The notes under the pieces: model-generated
Database searches by the model: none
What the model saw: only the letters and a program-made list of their open reading frames with translations
Told to the model about the DNA's origin: nothing
Made by a program: the position numbers and the translations under genes
Assembly (NCBI GenBank): GCA_964420395.1
Contig: CAYQTJ010000016.1
Span: forward strand, 1 to 32,718
DNA: 32,718 nt
Reading direction: 5' to 3'
Source: CAVSZB01 sp964420395
Lineage (GTDB): Bacteria > Krumholzibacteriota > Krumholzibacteriia > LZORAL124-64-63
Shown: piece after piece, positions 21,427-32,319 of the stretch
How positions within the stretch are numbered: position 1 is the stretch's first letter
Layout of the letters: each line of letters begins with the position of its first letter

Positions 21427-22959
21427 TTAGCGGAAGAAGAGGAGGGTGATGACGATGAACGTCGGGATCAGGAAGGGGATCGAATAGCGGAACATGTAGC
21501 CGAAGAAGCTCGGCATCGGCACCCCGGCCTCCTCCGCGATCGACTTCACCATGAAGTTGGGGGCGTTGCCGATGTAGGTGTTCGCGCCCATGAAGACCGA
21601 CCCGGCGGAGATGGCGGTCAGGTCGCGGACGAATTCGGGGTTGGCGGCGACCCCCGCCACGTGCCCGAGCATGCCCGGCACCGCGGATTCCGGCACGCCG
21701 AGGCTGCCGAGGGCGGTGTTGAAGAAGGTCAGGTAGGTGGGGGCATTGTCGAGAAAGCTGGACAACCCGCCGGAGGCCCAGAAGTAGTGCGCCGGCTCGC
21801 GGACGGCGCGGATCAACCCCGCCATGGCGCCGTGCACGCCGGCCTGCAGGATCTCGAGGGCCGGAATGATCGTGATGAAGATGCCGGCGAACAGGATCGC
21901 CACCTCGCGGATCGGTCCCCAGGAGAATTCGTTGCGCCGGCGCACCGCCTTCGCCGTGGTGAGCAGCGACAGCCCGCCCATCAACAACAGGAACAGGTCC
22001 CGCACCAGGTTCTGCCGCTCCACGACCACGTGGCCGTACACCGGCTGCAGTCCCAGTTCGGCCGAGCCGGAGAACAGGACGCCGGCCATGACGCCGAGCA
22101 GGAACAGCAGGTTGTGCAGCCCCTCGATGCGCACGCGCCCCTCGCCCGGCGCGGCCTCGGGCGGGCGCGCGGTCTCGCGACGGTAGGCGCGGCGGTCGAG
22201 GAGGTAGAAGACGGCGAGCAGGATCACCGTGGCGGTGAGCGCCTCGCGCAGCAGCGCGGTGGTGACCCAGAAGAACGGCACTCCGTGCAGGAAGCCGAGG
22301 AACAGCGGGGGATCCCCCAGCGGCGTCAGCGAACCGCCGATGTTGGCGACCAGGAAGATGAAGAACGCCACCACGTGCACCTGGCTGCGGCGCCAGGCGT
22401 TCGCGCGCAGCAGCGGGCGGACCATGACCATGGCGGCGCCGGTGGTGCCGATCCAGGAGGCCAGGAGCGTCCCGATCAGCAGCAGCAGCGTGTTGAGCCC
22501 CGGCGAGCCGCGCAGCGCCCCGCCCACGTAGATCCCGCCGGCGATCGTGAACAGCGCCCAGAGCAGGATGATGAACGGGATGTAGTCGATGACCGCGATG
22601 TGGATGATCTTCTGCAGCGCCTCGTCGCCGAACACGGCCAGGAACGGGACCGCCAGGAGCAGCGCCCAGGCGGCCGACACCTTCGGGAAGTGATGGTGCC
22701 AGAAGTGGGGCGCCAGCAGCGGAAAGAGGGCGATCGAGAGCAGAATGCCTGCGAACGGCAGGGCGCTCCAGAGCGGCAGGCGCTCGCCGAGCCCCGCCTG
22801 ATGGGCGGCGGAGCCGGCCGCCGCCCCGGCGTGTCCGGCGGGCCCGGCGGGGACCGCGGCGACCGCGGCGAGGCCGGGCAGCAGCAGCAGGGCCAGGAGG
22901 AGGAGCGCGGCGCCCCGCGGCGGCACCAGCCGGCGTGGCGACGGACACAGTGATCTCAT
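21427..22959 (-). CDS. NhaD-like sodium/proton antiporter (ArsB/NhaD superfamily)
   Basis: 510 residues. ATG at 22959-22957 is chosen for its GGAGG at normal distance; a longer in-frame start at 23061 would cover the promoter and operator. An N-terminal signal-like helix (ALLLLALLLLPGLAAVA) precedes a Gly/Ala-rich linker and then about a dozen membrane segments. Family motifs: SWIGTTGAAMVMVRPLLRAN, NIGGSLTPLGDPPLFLGF, SSFLDNAPTYLTFF, GANTYIGNAPNFMVK. This set marks the NhaD-type branch, which exchanges Na+ or Li+ for H+ across the inner membrane; some relatives carry dicarboxylates. It leads a two-gene minus-strand unit. Confidence 0.85.
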   Translation of the reverse strand: MRSLCPSPRRLVPPRGAALLLLALLLLPGLAAVAAVPAGPAGHAGAAAGSAAHQAGLGERLPLWSALPFAGILLSIALFPLLAPHFWHHHFPKVSAAWALLLAVPFLAVFGDEALQKIIHIAVIDYIPFIILLWALFTIAGGIYVGGALRGSPGLNTLLLLIGTLLASWIGTTGAAMVMVRPLLRANAWRRSQVHVVAFFIFLVANIGGSLTPLGDPPLFLGFLHGVPFFWVTTALLREALTATVILLAVFYLLDRRAYRRETARPPEAAPGEGRVRIEGLHNLLFLLGVMAGVLFSGSAELGLQPVYGHVVVERQNLVRDLFLLLMGGLSLLTTAKAVRRRNEFSWGPIREVAILFAGIFITIIPALEILQAGVHGAMAGLIRAVREPAHYFWASGGLSSFLDNAPTYLTFFNTALGSLGVPESAVPGMLGHVAGVAANPEFVRDLTAISAGSVFMGANTYIGNAPNFMVKSIAEEAGVPMPSFFGYMFRYSIPFLIPTFIVITLLFFR

Positions 22960-23042
22960 GAGCGCCTCCGGTTGACGCTGGGGACCATCCGGGACAGCCG
23001 ACCCACGCCGACGCCGGGGCCGGCGGGGCGGTCGCAGGCAAG

Positions 23043-23088
23043 AGGTTGAAAACCGTTTCAACCTAGGTTAGCGTTCAGGCGCTGTCAA
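23043..23088 (-). promoter_or_regulatory. Antiporter promoter with overlapping palindromic operator
   Basis: On the minus strand a perfect TTGACA (23088-23083) is followed after 17 bases by TAGGTT (23065-23060). Overlapping the -10 box and start point is AGGTTGAAA-ACCG-TTTCAACCT (23043-23064), a perfect 9-bp inverted repeat. An adjoining palindrome, AACCTAGGTT (23060-23069), gives three half-sites. The TTGAAA...TTTCAA form resembles LacI-family operators. A repressor bound here would block the polymerase. Confidence 0.55.
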
Positions 23089-23136
23089 TGGCCCCCGGCC
23101 CTGCGGGGGTGGACGCGCGCTCCGATCGGTCCCGCC

Positions 23137-24249
23137 GTGAGAATCGCCTTCCTGAGTTCCCGGCACGGCTTCTACGGCGGCGAGGTGCATCTGCTGCAGC
23201 TCGCGGCGGGCCTCGCGCGTCGCGGTCACGAGGTGGCGTGCTGCGTGCCGCCCGGCAGCGGCCTGGCCGTCCGGCTGGCGGGCGCCGGCCTCGACGTCAC
23301 CACCGTGCCGCTGGTGGACTGGTTCGAGCCGGCCGGCGCCGCGCGCGCGGCGGCCTGGCTGCGCCGCCGGCGGCCCGACATCCTGCACACGCACTGCCCC
23401 CGCGACCACTACCTGGCGGCCGCGGTCACGCGCGGCCTCCCGACCCGCAACGTCGGCACGCGCCACGAACTGCGGCCGATCGGGGCGCCGCGGCTCAAGC
23501 GGCCGTTCTTCCGCCGCTTCGCCGCGATGATCGCCGTCTCGGAGGCGGTGCGCGCGGCCTTCGTGGCCTCGGGCGTGATGGTTCCGGAGCGGGTGGTGAC
23601 GGTTCGCAATGGCGTCGACGCGGACCGGCCCGCGCCGCCCCGCGGCGGCCTGCGGCGGTCGGCCGGCCTCCACGCAGAGGCGCCGGTCGTCGGCTACGTG
23701 GGACGGCTCTCGCCCGGCAAGGGTGTCGATACGCTGATCGAGGCGATGGCGCTGCTGCGCCGCGACGGCGGCCCGCGCGCGCACCTCTTCATCGTGGGCG
23801 ACGATCCCGGCCGCCGCGGCGCATACGGCCGTGACCTGCGGCGCCTCGCCGACCGCCTCGACCCGGGCGGGTTCACGCACTTCTTCGGCTGGTTGGAGGA
23901 TGCCGCGGCCGCCGGCGTCGATTTCGACCTGCAGGTCGTGCCGTCGCGCGCGGAGCCGTGCGGGCTCGCCACGCTCGAAGGGATGGCCCACGGCCTCGCG
24001 ATCGTCGCCACCGACGCCGGCGGCAGTCCGGAGCTGTTGCGCGACGGCCGGGAGGGGCTGCTCGTGCCGCCGGACGACGCGGGGGCGCTGGCGGCCCGGC
24101 TGGCGCGGCTGCTCGGCGATCCGCAGCTGCGCGCCCGGCTCGGCGCCGCGGCGCGGCGGCGCGTGGCGGACGAGTTCTCCCTCCACCGGATGCTGGATGG
24201 CGTCGAGTCGGTGTATCGCCTCGCCGGCGCGTGGCGGGCGCCGGGCTAG
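23137..24249 (+). CDS. GT4-family glycosyltransferase
   Basis: 370 residues from GTG 23137. Two Rossmann-like halves. The first has FYGGEVHLLQLAAGLARRGHEV, the usual acceptor side. The second has VVGYVGRLSPGKGVDTLIEAM, then the nucleotide-sugar part PSRAEPCGLATLEGMAHGLAIVATDAGGSPEL with the E-x7-E motif (EPCGLATLE) of GT-B retaining enzymes. It would transfer a sugar from a nucleotide donor to a lipid or polysaccharide at the cytoplasmic membrane; the acceptor is unknown. No Shine-Dalgarno is evident. It stands alone, convergent with the MarC gene. Stop TAG shares CTAG with the stop of the opposing gene. Confidence 0.85.
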   Translation: MRIAFLSSRHGFYGGEVHLLQLAAGLARRGHEVACCVPPGSGLAVRLAGAGLDVTTVPLVDWFEPAGAARAAAWLRRRRPDILHTHCPRDHYLAAAVTRGLPTRNVGTRHELRPIGAPRLKRPFFRRFAAMIAVSEAVRAAFVASGVMVPERVVTVRNGVDADRPAPPRGGLRRSAGLHAEAPVVGYVGRLSPGKGVDTLIEAMALLRRDGGPRAHLFIVGDDPGRRGAYGRDLRRLADRLDPGGFTHFFGWLEDAAAAGVDFDLQVVPSRAEPCGLATLEGMAHGLAIVATDAGGSPELLRDGREGLLVPPDDAGALAARLARLLGDPQLRARLGAAARRRVADEFSLHRMLDGVESVYRLAGAWRAPG

Positions 24250-24917
24250 GGGGCGCCGGGGGACTTCAGCAGGCCGCGCAGGAACGGCTCGAGGCCGTTC
24301 ATCAGCAGCTGCACGGCGATCACCGTCACCATCAGCCCCATCAGCTTCTCCATGATGCGCAGCCCCGTGCGCCCGAGGCGGCGCATCACCGCGTCGCCCC
24401 CGACCAGGATCGCGCCGGTCAGGACCAGGATGGCCAGCACGCTCGCCAGCGTGACGATGCGACCGGGCAGCCCCGGCGCCTCCGCCATCAGGACCATGAC
24501 CGTGGTGATCGAACCGGGGCCGGCGAGCAGCGGGATGGCCAGCGGCGTGACCGAGGGATCCTCCGCCACGTCCTCGTCGGGGTGGTCGTAGGAGTGGGCG
24601 CTCTCGATGCCGGTGTGCCAGCGCCGCTGGCGGGACTGCAGCATGTCGAGGCCGATGCCGAAGAAGATCACGCCGCCGGCGATGCGGAACGCCGGCAGCG
24701 TGATCCCGAACAGGCGCAGCAGCGTGTTGCCGAGCCCGGCGAACAGCAGCAGGATCGCCAGCGCCACCACCAGGGCGCGGGCGAGCACGCGCCGGCGCTT
24801 CCGGCGTGGCATCCGCGCGGTGAGCCCGCTGAAGAACGGGATGCAGCCGAGCGGGTCGATCACCGCGAACAGCGACGACAGCGCAAAGACCGCGAATGCC
24901 CACAGATCCATCGTCAT
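24246..24917 (-). CDS. MarC-family integral membrane protein
   Basis: 223 residues; ATG at 24917-24915 with AGGGG upstream, or the ATG two codons later. Six hydrophobic helices: FAVFALSSLFAVIDPLGCIPFF (first helix, with the family's conserved DP in VIDPLG), ALVVALAILLLFAGLG, FRIAGGVIFFGIGLDM, TPLAIPLLAGPGSITTVMVL, and two more. The length matches MarC/UPF0056 proteins. Once linked to multiple antibiotic resistance, the family's transport role is unproven. An acidic/His loop (ESAHSYDHPDEDVAED) lies between helices 3 and 4. Confidence 0.9.
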   Translation of the reverse strand: MTMDLWAFAVFALSSLFAVIDPLGCIPFFSGLTARMPRRKRRRVLARALVVALAILLLFAGLGNTLLRLFGITLPAFRIAGGVIFFGIGLDMLQSRQRRWHTGIESAHSYDHPDEDVAEDPSVTPLAIPLLAGPGSITTVMVLMAEAPGLPGRIVTLASVLAILVLTGAILVGGDAVMRRLGRTGLRIMEKLMGLMVTVIAVQLLMNGLEPFLRGLLKSPGAP

Positions 24918-24962
24918 GCGGCACCCCTGCCGGCGGCGGGCCGGGCCGCCCGGACGCCGCCG

Positions 24963-24974
24963 CCACCATGGTGG
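24963..24974. promoter_or_regulatory. Perfect 12-bp palindrome between divergent genes
   Basis: CCACCATGGTGG lies between the MarC gene (-) and the malic enzyme gene (+), 46 bases from the first start and 132 from the second. It may be a repressor site; no clear promoter is seen around it. Confidence 0.3.
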
Positions 24975-25105
24975 ACGCCGGATGACGGCCAGGCAAGCCG
25001 GTTTTGCTTCACTTGGGGCGCGATTTGGTGCATCTTCGGGGGTGCGGGGGTCGCCGGCGCGCCCCCCAGGCATTTGCCGCGGCCTCGGCCGCAGGGAGGT
25101 TCGGG

Positions 25106-27355
<2,250 letters not shown>

Positions 27356-27420
27356 GCCGTGTCGCTCGCGTATTGAACGGGTTGTCGCCGGGGGGCGGCA
27401 ACGGCACAGGTCGAAGGGAA

Positions 27421-27444
27421 GGGGGCCGGCGCCAGCCGGCCCCC
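27421..27444 (+). terminator. Perfect 10-bp GC hairpin after the malic enzyme gene
   Basis: GGGGGCCGGC (27421-27430) pairs with GCCGGCCCCC (27435-27444) around a GCCA loop. No T-tract follows. It could end the maeB transcript, or it lies in the leader of the ABC operon, 41 bases before its ATG. Confidence 0.45.
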
Positions 27445-27485
27445 GCGCCAATTCCGCACATCATTCCGGGCAGGGGGCCGCGCGC

Positions 27486-28451
27486 ATGACGGACGAGCCG
27501 CACGCCGGGACCGGCGCACCGGTCCTCGAGGTAAAGGGGTTGCGCAAGGTCTTCGGCGACCTGGTCGCCGTGGACGGCATCTCCTTCGCGGTCCGCGAGG
27601 GGGAGATCTTCGGCTTCCTGGGGCCGAACGGGGCCGGCAAGACCACGTCCATCTCCATGATCTGCGGGCTGCTCACGCCTACCGACGGGGAGATCCTCGT
27701 CGACGGACGGCCGGCGCGCGAGGACCCGCGCGGGGTGAAGCGCCGACTCGGCGTGGTGCCGCAGGAGGTGGCGCTGTACGAGGAGCTGTCGGCCCGCGAG
27801 AACCTCGAGTTCTGGGGCGGCATCTACGGCCTGCGCGGCGCCGACCTGCGGTCGCGGATCGCCCGGGTGCTCGAACAGGTCGGGCTGGCCGAACGGGCGC
27901 GCGAGCCGATCAAGAACTTCTCGGGCGGCATGAAGCGGCGGCTGAACCTGGCGATGGGCCTCATCCACGATCCGCGACTGATCCTGCTCGACGAGCCGAC
28001 CGTGGGCATCGATCCCCAGGCGCGACACAACATCCTCGAGGTCGTGCGCGACGTCGTGCGCGCCGGGCGGACGGTCCTCTACACGACGCACTACCTGGAG
28101 GAGGCGGAGTCGCTCTGCGACCGGCTGGCGATCATCGACCACGGACGCATCCTCGCCCAGGGCACGGTGGCCGAGCTCAAATCCCAGCTCGGCGAGGGGA
28201 GCCTGCTGACGCTGCAGGGCGGCTTCACGGCGGCCCGCCTGGGCGACGTCGTGGCGAAGATCGACGGCCTCGCGCCGCTCGAATTGGGCGACGGCAAGGC
28301 GCTGCTGCTCGTGGCCCGCGCCAGCGCCGGGGTCGGCCATGCGCTGGAGGCGCTGTACCGCGCGGATCTGCACATCGAGGGGGTCACGATCAAGGAACCC
28401 AGCCTCGAGGACCTCTTCCTCAAGCTGACCGGACGGGAACTGAGGGACTGA
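27486..28451 (+). CDS. ABC transporter ATP-binding protein (ABC-2 type exporter)
   Basis: 321 residues from ATG 27486. Walker A GPNGAGKT (46-53), Q-loop VVPQEVALY, signature NFSGGMKRRLNLAM, Walker B LILLDEPTVGID, and switch His in YTTHYLEEAE are all intact. The last 90 residues are a DUF4162-like extension common in NatA/YbhF-type exporters. It powers the two permeases encoded next; the stop codon overlaps the first permease ATG by one base (TGATG), so all three are translated together. The substrate is unknown; drugs, lipids or ions are typical for this group. Confidence 0.93.
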   Translation: MTDEPHAGTGAPVLEVKGLRKVFGDLVAVDGISFAVREGEIFGFLGPNGAGKTTSISMICGLLTPTDGEILVDGRPAREDPRGVKRRLGVVPQEVALYEELSARENLEFWGGIYGLRGADLRSRIARVLEQVGLAERAREPIKNFSGGMKRRLNLAMGLIHDPRLILLDEPTVGIDPQARHNILEVVRDVVRAGRTVLYTTHYLEEAESLCDRLAIIDHGRILAQGTVAELKSQLGEGSLLTLQGGFTAARLGDVVAKIDGLAPLELGDGKALLLVARASAGVGHALEALYRADLHIEGVTIKEPSLEDLFLKLTGRELRD

Positions 28452-29698
28452 TGCTCGGCTTCATCCGCAAGGACCTGATCCGTCGCTGGCGCAGCCCGGC
28501 CGCCACCCTGGCGATGATCGTCTTTCCCCTCTTCATGAGCGCCATGATCGGCATGGTGAGCGGCGGCGGCGGGGGCGACGAGGAGCAGTTTCCTCCCATA
28601 AAGGTGCTCCTCGAGGATCGTGACGGCGGCCTGCTCACCGAGTTCATCAAGAGCGCCATGGGCCGCGAGGAGGTCAAGAAGCGCCTGGAAGTGACGGCGG
28701 TCGGGGCCGAGGGGCGCGCCCGCATGGAGAAGGGCGAAGCCTCGGCCCTGGTGATCTTCCCGGAGCGCTTCACCGACGATCTGCTGGCGGGGCGTCCGGC
28801 GCAGATCGAAGTCGTGCGCAATCCGGCCGAGGGGATCTCGCCGGAGATCGTCGATCAGGGGGTCCAGGCGCTGGCCGCCTACCTGGACCAGCTGCAGCGG
28901 CTGCTCGGCGCCGAGCTCGACAGCCTGCGCACCCTGCTCGACGCCGACGAGATGCCGGCCTCGGCCACCGTGGGCGCCCTGGCCGTGGCGGTCAATGACC
29001 GGCTGCGCGGCCTCGACCGCTACCTCTTCCCGCCGCTGATCAGGATCGAGAGCGTGAAGCAGGCGAAGGCCCCGGTGAAGGATCGTTTCAACGTCTATGG
29101 CTACATCCTGATCATGACGACGGTGATGGCGCTGCTGTTCGTGGCGGCGCGCTCCGTGGGCGACCTGTTCGACGAGCGCAAGAGCGGCATGCTGCGGCGC
29201 CAGCTGGCTTCGCCGGCCGACTTGCGGCTGATCGTCGGCGCGAAGATCGTCTTCGGGGTGGTCTTCGGGCTGCTGCTGCTCGGCCTGCTGGCGGTCATCG
29301 GCCTGGCGCTGCGCTGGCTCCGGCCGCCCATCGACGTCCCCGCCTCGTTGCTGCTCGGCGCGACCTTCAGCCTGGCCGCGTGCGGACTGATGTCGCTGGT
29401 GTTCGCCCTGGTGCGCACGGAGAAGCAGGCGGGCATCCTGGGCTGGCTGGTGATCATGGGCATGAGCTCGCTCGGCGGGAGCATGATCAATATCGAGAAC
29501 ATGCCGGCGGCCATGCAGAAGCTGTCGCCCTTCACGCTCAACTACTGGGTCATCGACGGCTTCAAGCAGGTCGTGTTCGGGGGCGCGGGCCTGGGCGACG
29601 TGGCGAAGCACGTGGGGATCCTGGCCGGCGCCGGCGTCGTGACCACCCTGGCCGGCTACCGGCTGCTGCTGAGGCGGTCGCGGGAGGTGAAGGCATGA
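28451..29698 (+). CDS. ABC-2 family permease
   Basis: 415 residues. One N-terminal membrane helix (AATLAMIVFPLFMSAMIGM), a periplasmic domain of about 170 residues (up to residue 215), then five to six helices in the second half (YILIMTTVMALLFVAA, GVVFGLLLLGLLAVIGLAL, LLLGATFSLAACGLMSLVF, GWLVIMGMSSLGG, GILAGAGVVTTLAGYRL). This is the ABC-2 (YhaP/YbhS-like) topology. Conserved helix-linking sequence DLFDERKSGMLRRQLASP matches the family's elbow. ATG 28451 overlaps the upstream stop; its own stop overlaps the next ATG (ATGA). Confidence 0.9.
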   Translation: MLGFIRKDLIRRWRSPAATLAMIVFPLFMSAMIGMVSGGGGGDEEQFPPIKVLLEDRDGGLLTEFIKSAMGREEVKKRLEVTAVGAEGRARMEKGEASALVIFPERFTDDLLAGRPAQIEVVRNPAEGISPEIVDQGVQALAAYLDQLQRLLGAELDSLRTLLDADEMPASATVGALAVAVNDRLRGLDRYLFPPLIRIESVKQAKAPVKDRFNVYGYILIMTTVMALLFVAARSVGDLFDERKSGMLRRQLASPADLRLIVGAKIVFGVVFGLLLLGLLAVIGLALRWLRPPIDVPASLLLGATFSLAACGLMSLVFALVRTEKQAGILGWLVIMGMSSLGGSMINIENMPAAMQKLSPFTLNYWVIDGFKQVVFGGAGLGDVAKHVGILAGAGVVTTLAGYRLLLRRSREVKA

Positions 29699-30885
29699 GG
29701 CGCGTCCTGCACCTCGCGCTGCACGACACGCGGCTGTTCGTGCTGGCCCGCGAATCGCTCTTCTTCATGTTCGCCATGCCGGTCCTGTTCATGCTCTTCT
29801 TCGCCTCGGTGTTCGGCGGCGGGGGCCCGCGGGAGATCCTGGTCGGCCTGCCGGTGGTGAACGAAGACACCGGCTGGCTCGGCGCCGCCTTCGTGCGGCA
29901 GCTCGAGGGCGAGCACTTCGACGTGAAGATCCTGACGGCGGCCGCCGCCGACAGCGCGCAGCCGCCGCGCGTGGTGCGGGTGCCGGCCGATTTCACGGCG
30001 CGCATCCTCGCCGGCGAGCAGGTATCCGTGCGGGTCGAGAAGGCAGCGCGCAGCGACGCGGATTTCGATCTGGCCGCGGATGTCCGCCTCAATCGCGCGC
30101 AGGCCGGCTTCCTCGGCAACCTGATCCGCTGGGACGGCGCGCGGGCCGGGAGCGCGGGCGCCGGGACGGAGATCGCCCCGGAGGCGCGCGAGCGCCTGCT
30201 GGCGCTGATCGCGGAGCCGGCCCGGGTCACGGTGAAGTCGGGCGTGGCGGGGCGCGGGCGGCCGGTGCCGAACGGCGCGGGGCAGTCCATTCCCGGCATG
30301 CTGGCGATGTTCGTCGTGATGACCACCCTGATCGGGGGGGCCGAATCGCTCACCCGCGAGAAGCACGCCGGCACGCTGGCGCGCCTGGCCACCACGCCGT
30401 TCTCCCGCGGGGAGATCCTGGGCGGCAAGCTGCTGCACCTGACGCTCGTGGCGGTCATCCAGGCGCTGGTGCTCATGGCCGCGGGGGAAGCGATCGGCCG
30501 CTTGCACGTCTTCGGCATCGACTTCAGCTGGGGCCGGAACTGGCCGGCGGTCGTGATGCTGCTGTTGCCTTACGGCTTCGCCGTGGGCTGCCTGACGCTC
30601 TTCGTGAGCGGCCTGTTCCGCACGACCCAGCAGGCCGAGAGCCTCGGCTGGCTGGCCGGCATGGTGATGGCGGCTCTGGGCGGCTGCTGGTGGCCGATCG
30701 AGATCATGCCGCCGGCGGTGCGGGCCCTGGCGCACGCCTTTCCGACCTACTGGGCCATGCAGGGGCTGCACGGGGTGATCACCTTCGGGCACGGGGCGGC
30801 CGCCGTGGCGGGTCCGGCCGCCATCCTCGTGCTGTTCGGCGTCGGGTTCGGCCTGCTGGGCCGGCGCAGCATGCGGCTGTCCTGA
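29695..30885 (+). CDS. ABC-2 family permease, second subunit
   Basis: 396 residues from ATG 29695 (ATGA overlap with the first permease; GGGAGG upstream). Same layout as its neighbour: a first helix (LFFMFAMPVLFMLFFASVFGGG), a long extracytoplasmic domain, then a membrane half (PGMLAMFVVMTTLIGGAE, SLTREKHAGTLARLATTPFSRGE elbow, LVAVIQALVLMAAGE, VVMLLLPYGFAVGCLTLFVSGL, GWLAGMVMAALGGCWWPIEIMPP). The two permeases are clear paralogues and probably form a heterodimer with the ATPase encoded at 27486. Confidence 0.9.
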   Translation: MRRVLHLALHDTRLFVLARESLFFMFAMPVLFMLFFASVFGGGGPREILVGLPVVNEDTGWLGAAFVRQLEGEHFDVKILTAAAADSAQPPRVVRVPADFTARILAGEQVSVRVEKAARSDADFDLAADVRLNRAQAGFLGNLIRWDGARAGSAGAGTEIAPEARERLLALIAEPARVTVKSGVAGRGRPVPNGAGQSIPGMLAMFVVMTTLIGGAESLTREKHAGTLARLATTPFSRGEILGGKLLHLTLVAVIQALVLMAAGEAIGRLHVFGIDFSWGRNWPAVVMLLLPYGFAVGCLTLFVSGLFRTTQQAESLGWLAGMVMAALGGCWWPIEIMPPAVRALAHAFPTYWAMQGLHGVITFGHGAAAVAGPAAILVLFGVGFGLLGRRSMRLS

Positions 30886-30916
30886 CCGGTCGCGCGTCGG
30901 GTGCCGGGAGGGTACC

Positions 30917-32317
30917 ATGGCGGAATTCGATGTGGTCGTGATCGGGGGGGGGCCGGCCGGCGAGCGGGCCGCCATCCAGGCCGCCCGCGCCGGCCGGCGC
31001 ACCGCGCTGGTGGAGCGCTTCACCGAGGTCGGCGGCACCGGCGTGAACTGGGGGGCTATCCCCAGCAAGACGCTGCGCGAGAGCGCGCTGTTCGTGCACG
31101 GCCTCACCCTCGCCAAGCTCGACGCCATCCGCTGCGAGGTGGACGGCGAGATCACCATCGGCGACTTCATGCACCGCGAGCGGATGGTCGTCCAGCGGGA
31201 ACTGGAGCTGATCCACCGCGCGCTCCGCAAGTACGGGGTCGAGCTGATCCGGGGGCACGGGCGCTTCGTCGATCCGCGCACGGTGGCGGTCGAGCGTCCG
31301 GACGGGGAGCCGCTGCGGCTGCGCGGCGGCGTGATCGTCATCGCCACCGGGTCGAGCCCGAACCATCCGGCCGACGTCGACTTCGACGGGGAGACCGTCT
31401 TCGACAGCGCCAGCATCCTGCGCCTGCCGCGGATGCCCCGGTCGATGATCGTGCTCGGCGCCGGGGTGATCGGCATCGAGTACGCCTCGATCTTCGCCGC
31501 CCTGGGCATCGCCGTGACGCTCGTCGACACCCGCGATCTCCTGCTGCCCTACGTCGACCGCGAGATCGTCGGCATCCTGCAGGGGGAACTGGGGCGTCTC
31601 GGGGTGTCGCTTCTGGGGGGGGTGACCCACCGCCGGATCGGGCGCATTCCGGGCGAGCCGCCCCGCGTGCGCTGCCTGCTGAGCGACGGGCGCGAGAGCG
31701 TGGCCGACGTGCTGCTCTACTGCGTGGGGCGCGACGGGAACACGTTCGACATCGGGCTCGAGCAGGCCGGCCTGGCGCCGAACGCCCGCGGGCTGCTGGA
31801 GGTCGACGCGCAGTTCCGGACGGCGGTGCCGCACATCTACGCCGTCGGCGACGTGATCGGCTACCCGGCGCTCGCCTCGACCTCGATGGAGCAGGGGCGT
31901 CAGGCGATCCGCAACGCCTTCGGGCTGCGCGGCCCGCGCGGCCAGACCGACACGCTGCCGTTCGCCATCTACTCGATCCCCGAGGTGAGCTACATCGGCG
32001 ACACGGAGGAGACGCTGACGGCCAGGGGCGAGCCGTACGTCGTCGGGCGCGGCCGCTACGAGCTCAACCCGCGCGGCCAGATCCTCGGCGCCACGGGGGG
32101 CCTGCTCAAGCTGCTGTTCCGCGCGGAATCGCTGCAGCTGGCCGGCGTGCACATCGTCGGCCACGGGGCCAGCGAGTTGGTCCACATCGGCCAGGCCTTC
32201 CTCGACTGCGGCGCGGACGCGCTGCGCATCGCGGAGACCCTCTACAACTACCCCACCCTTTCCGATCTGTACCGGCACGCCGCCCTGGAGGCGCTCCAGG
32301 CGTCCGAGCGGCGCTGA
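30917..32317 (+). CDS. sthA: SthA-like soluble pyridine nucleotide transhydrogenase / FAD disulfide-reductase family, lacking the redox Cys pair
   Basis: 466 residues from ATG 30917, GGGAGGG upstream. FAD-binding GGGPAG near the start (G10-G15), second nucleotide-binding motif VLGAGVIGIEYAS, and IYAVGDVIGYPALA before the dimer domain. The usual redox motif GGTCxxxGCIPSK reads GGTGVNWGAIPSK here: both Cys are replaced (G42, A47), while WG-x-IPSK matches SthA. SthA transfers hydride between NADPH and NAD+ without a disulfide, so this call fits well. The C-terminal interface domain includes HIVGHGASELVHIGQ. Nearby maeB makes NADPH, which an SthA could balance, though they are not in one operon. 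Confidence 0.85.
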   Translation: MAEFDVVVIGGGPAGERAAIQAARAGRRTALVERFTEVGGTGVNWGAIPSKTLRESALFVHGLTLAKLDAIRCEVDGEITIGDFMHRERMVVQRELELIHRALRKYGVELIRGHGRFVDPRTVAVERPDGEPLRLRGGVIVIATGSSPNHPADVDFDGETVFDSASILRLPRMPRSMIVLGAGVIGIEYASIFAALGIAVTLVDTRDLLLPYVDREIVGILQGELGRLGVSLLGGVTHRRIGRIPGEPPRVRCLLSDGRESVADVLLYCVGRDGNTFDIGLEQAGLAPNARGLLEVDAQFRTAVPHIYAVGDVIGYPALASTSMEQGRQAIRNAFGLRGPRGQTDTLPFAIYSIPEVSYIGDTEETLTARGEPYVVGRGRYELNPRGQILGATGGLLKLLFRAESLQLAGVHIVGHGASELVHIGQAFLDCGADALRIAETLYNYPTLSDLYRHAALEALQASERR

Positions 32318-32319
32318 CC

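Noticed and set aside
19757..23041. Minus-strand open frame of 1094 codons running through the lipoprotein, the 198-aa gene and the antiporter
   Set aside because: Low-complexity shadow in another frame from the real minus-strand antiporter.
25004..25105. An extended N-terminus for the malic enzyme from the upstream in-frame start
   Set aside because: ATG 25106 has an ideal GGGAGG site and gives the normal MaeB N-terminus.
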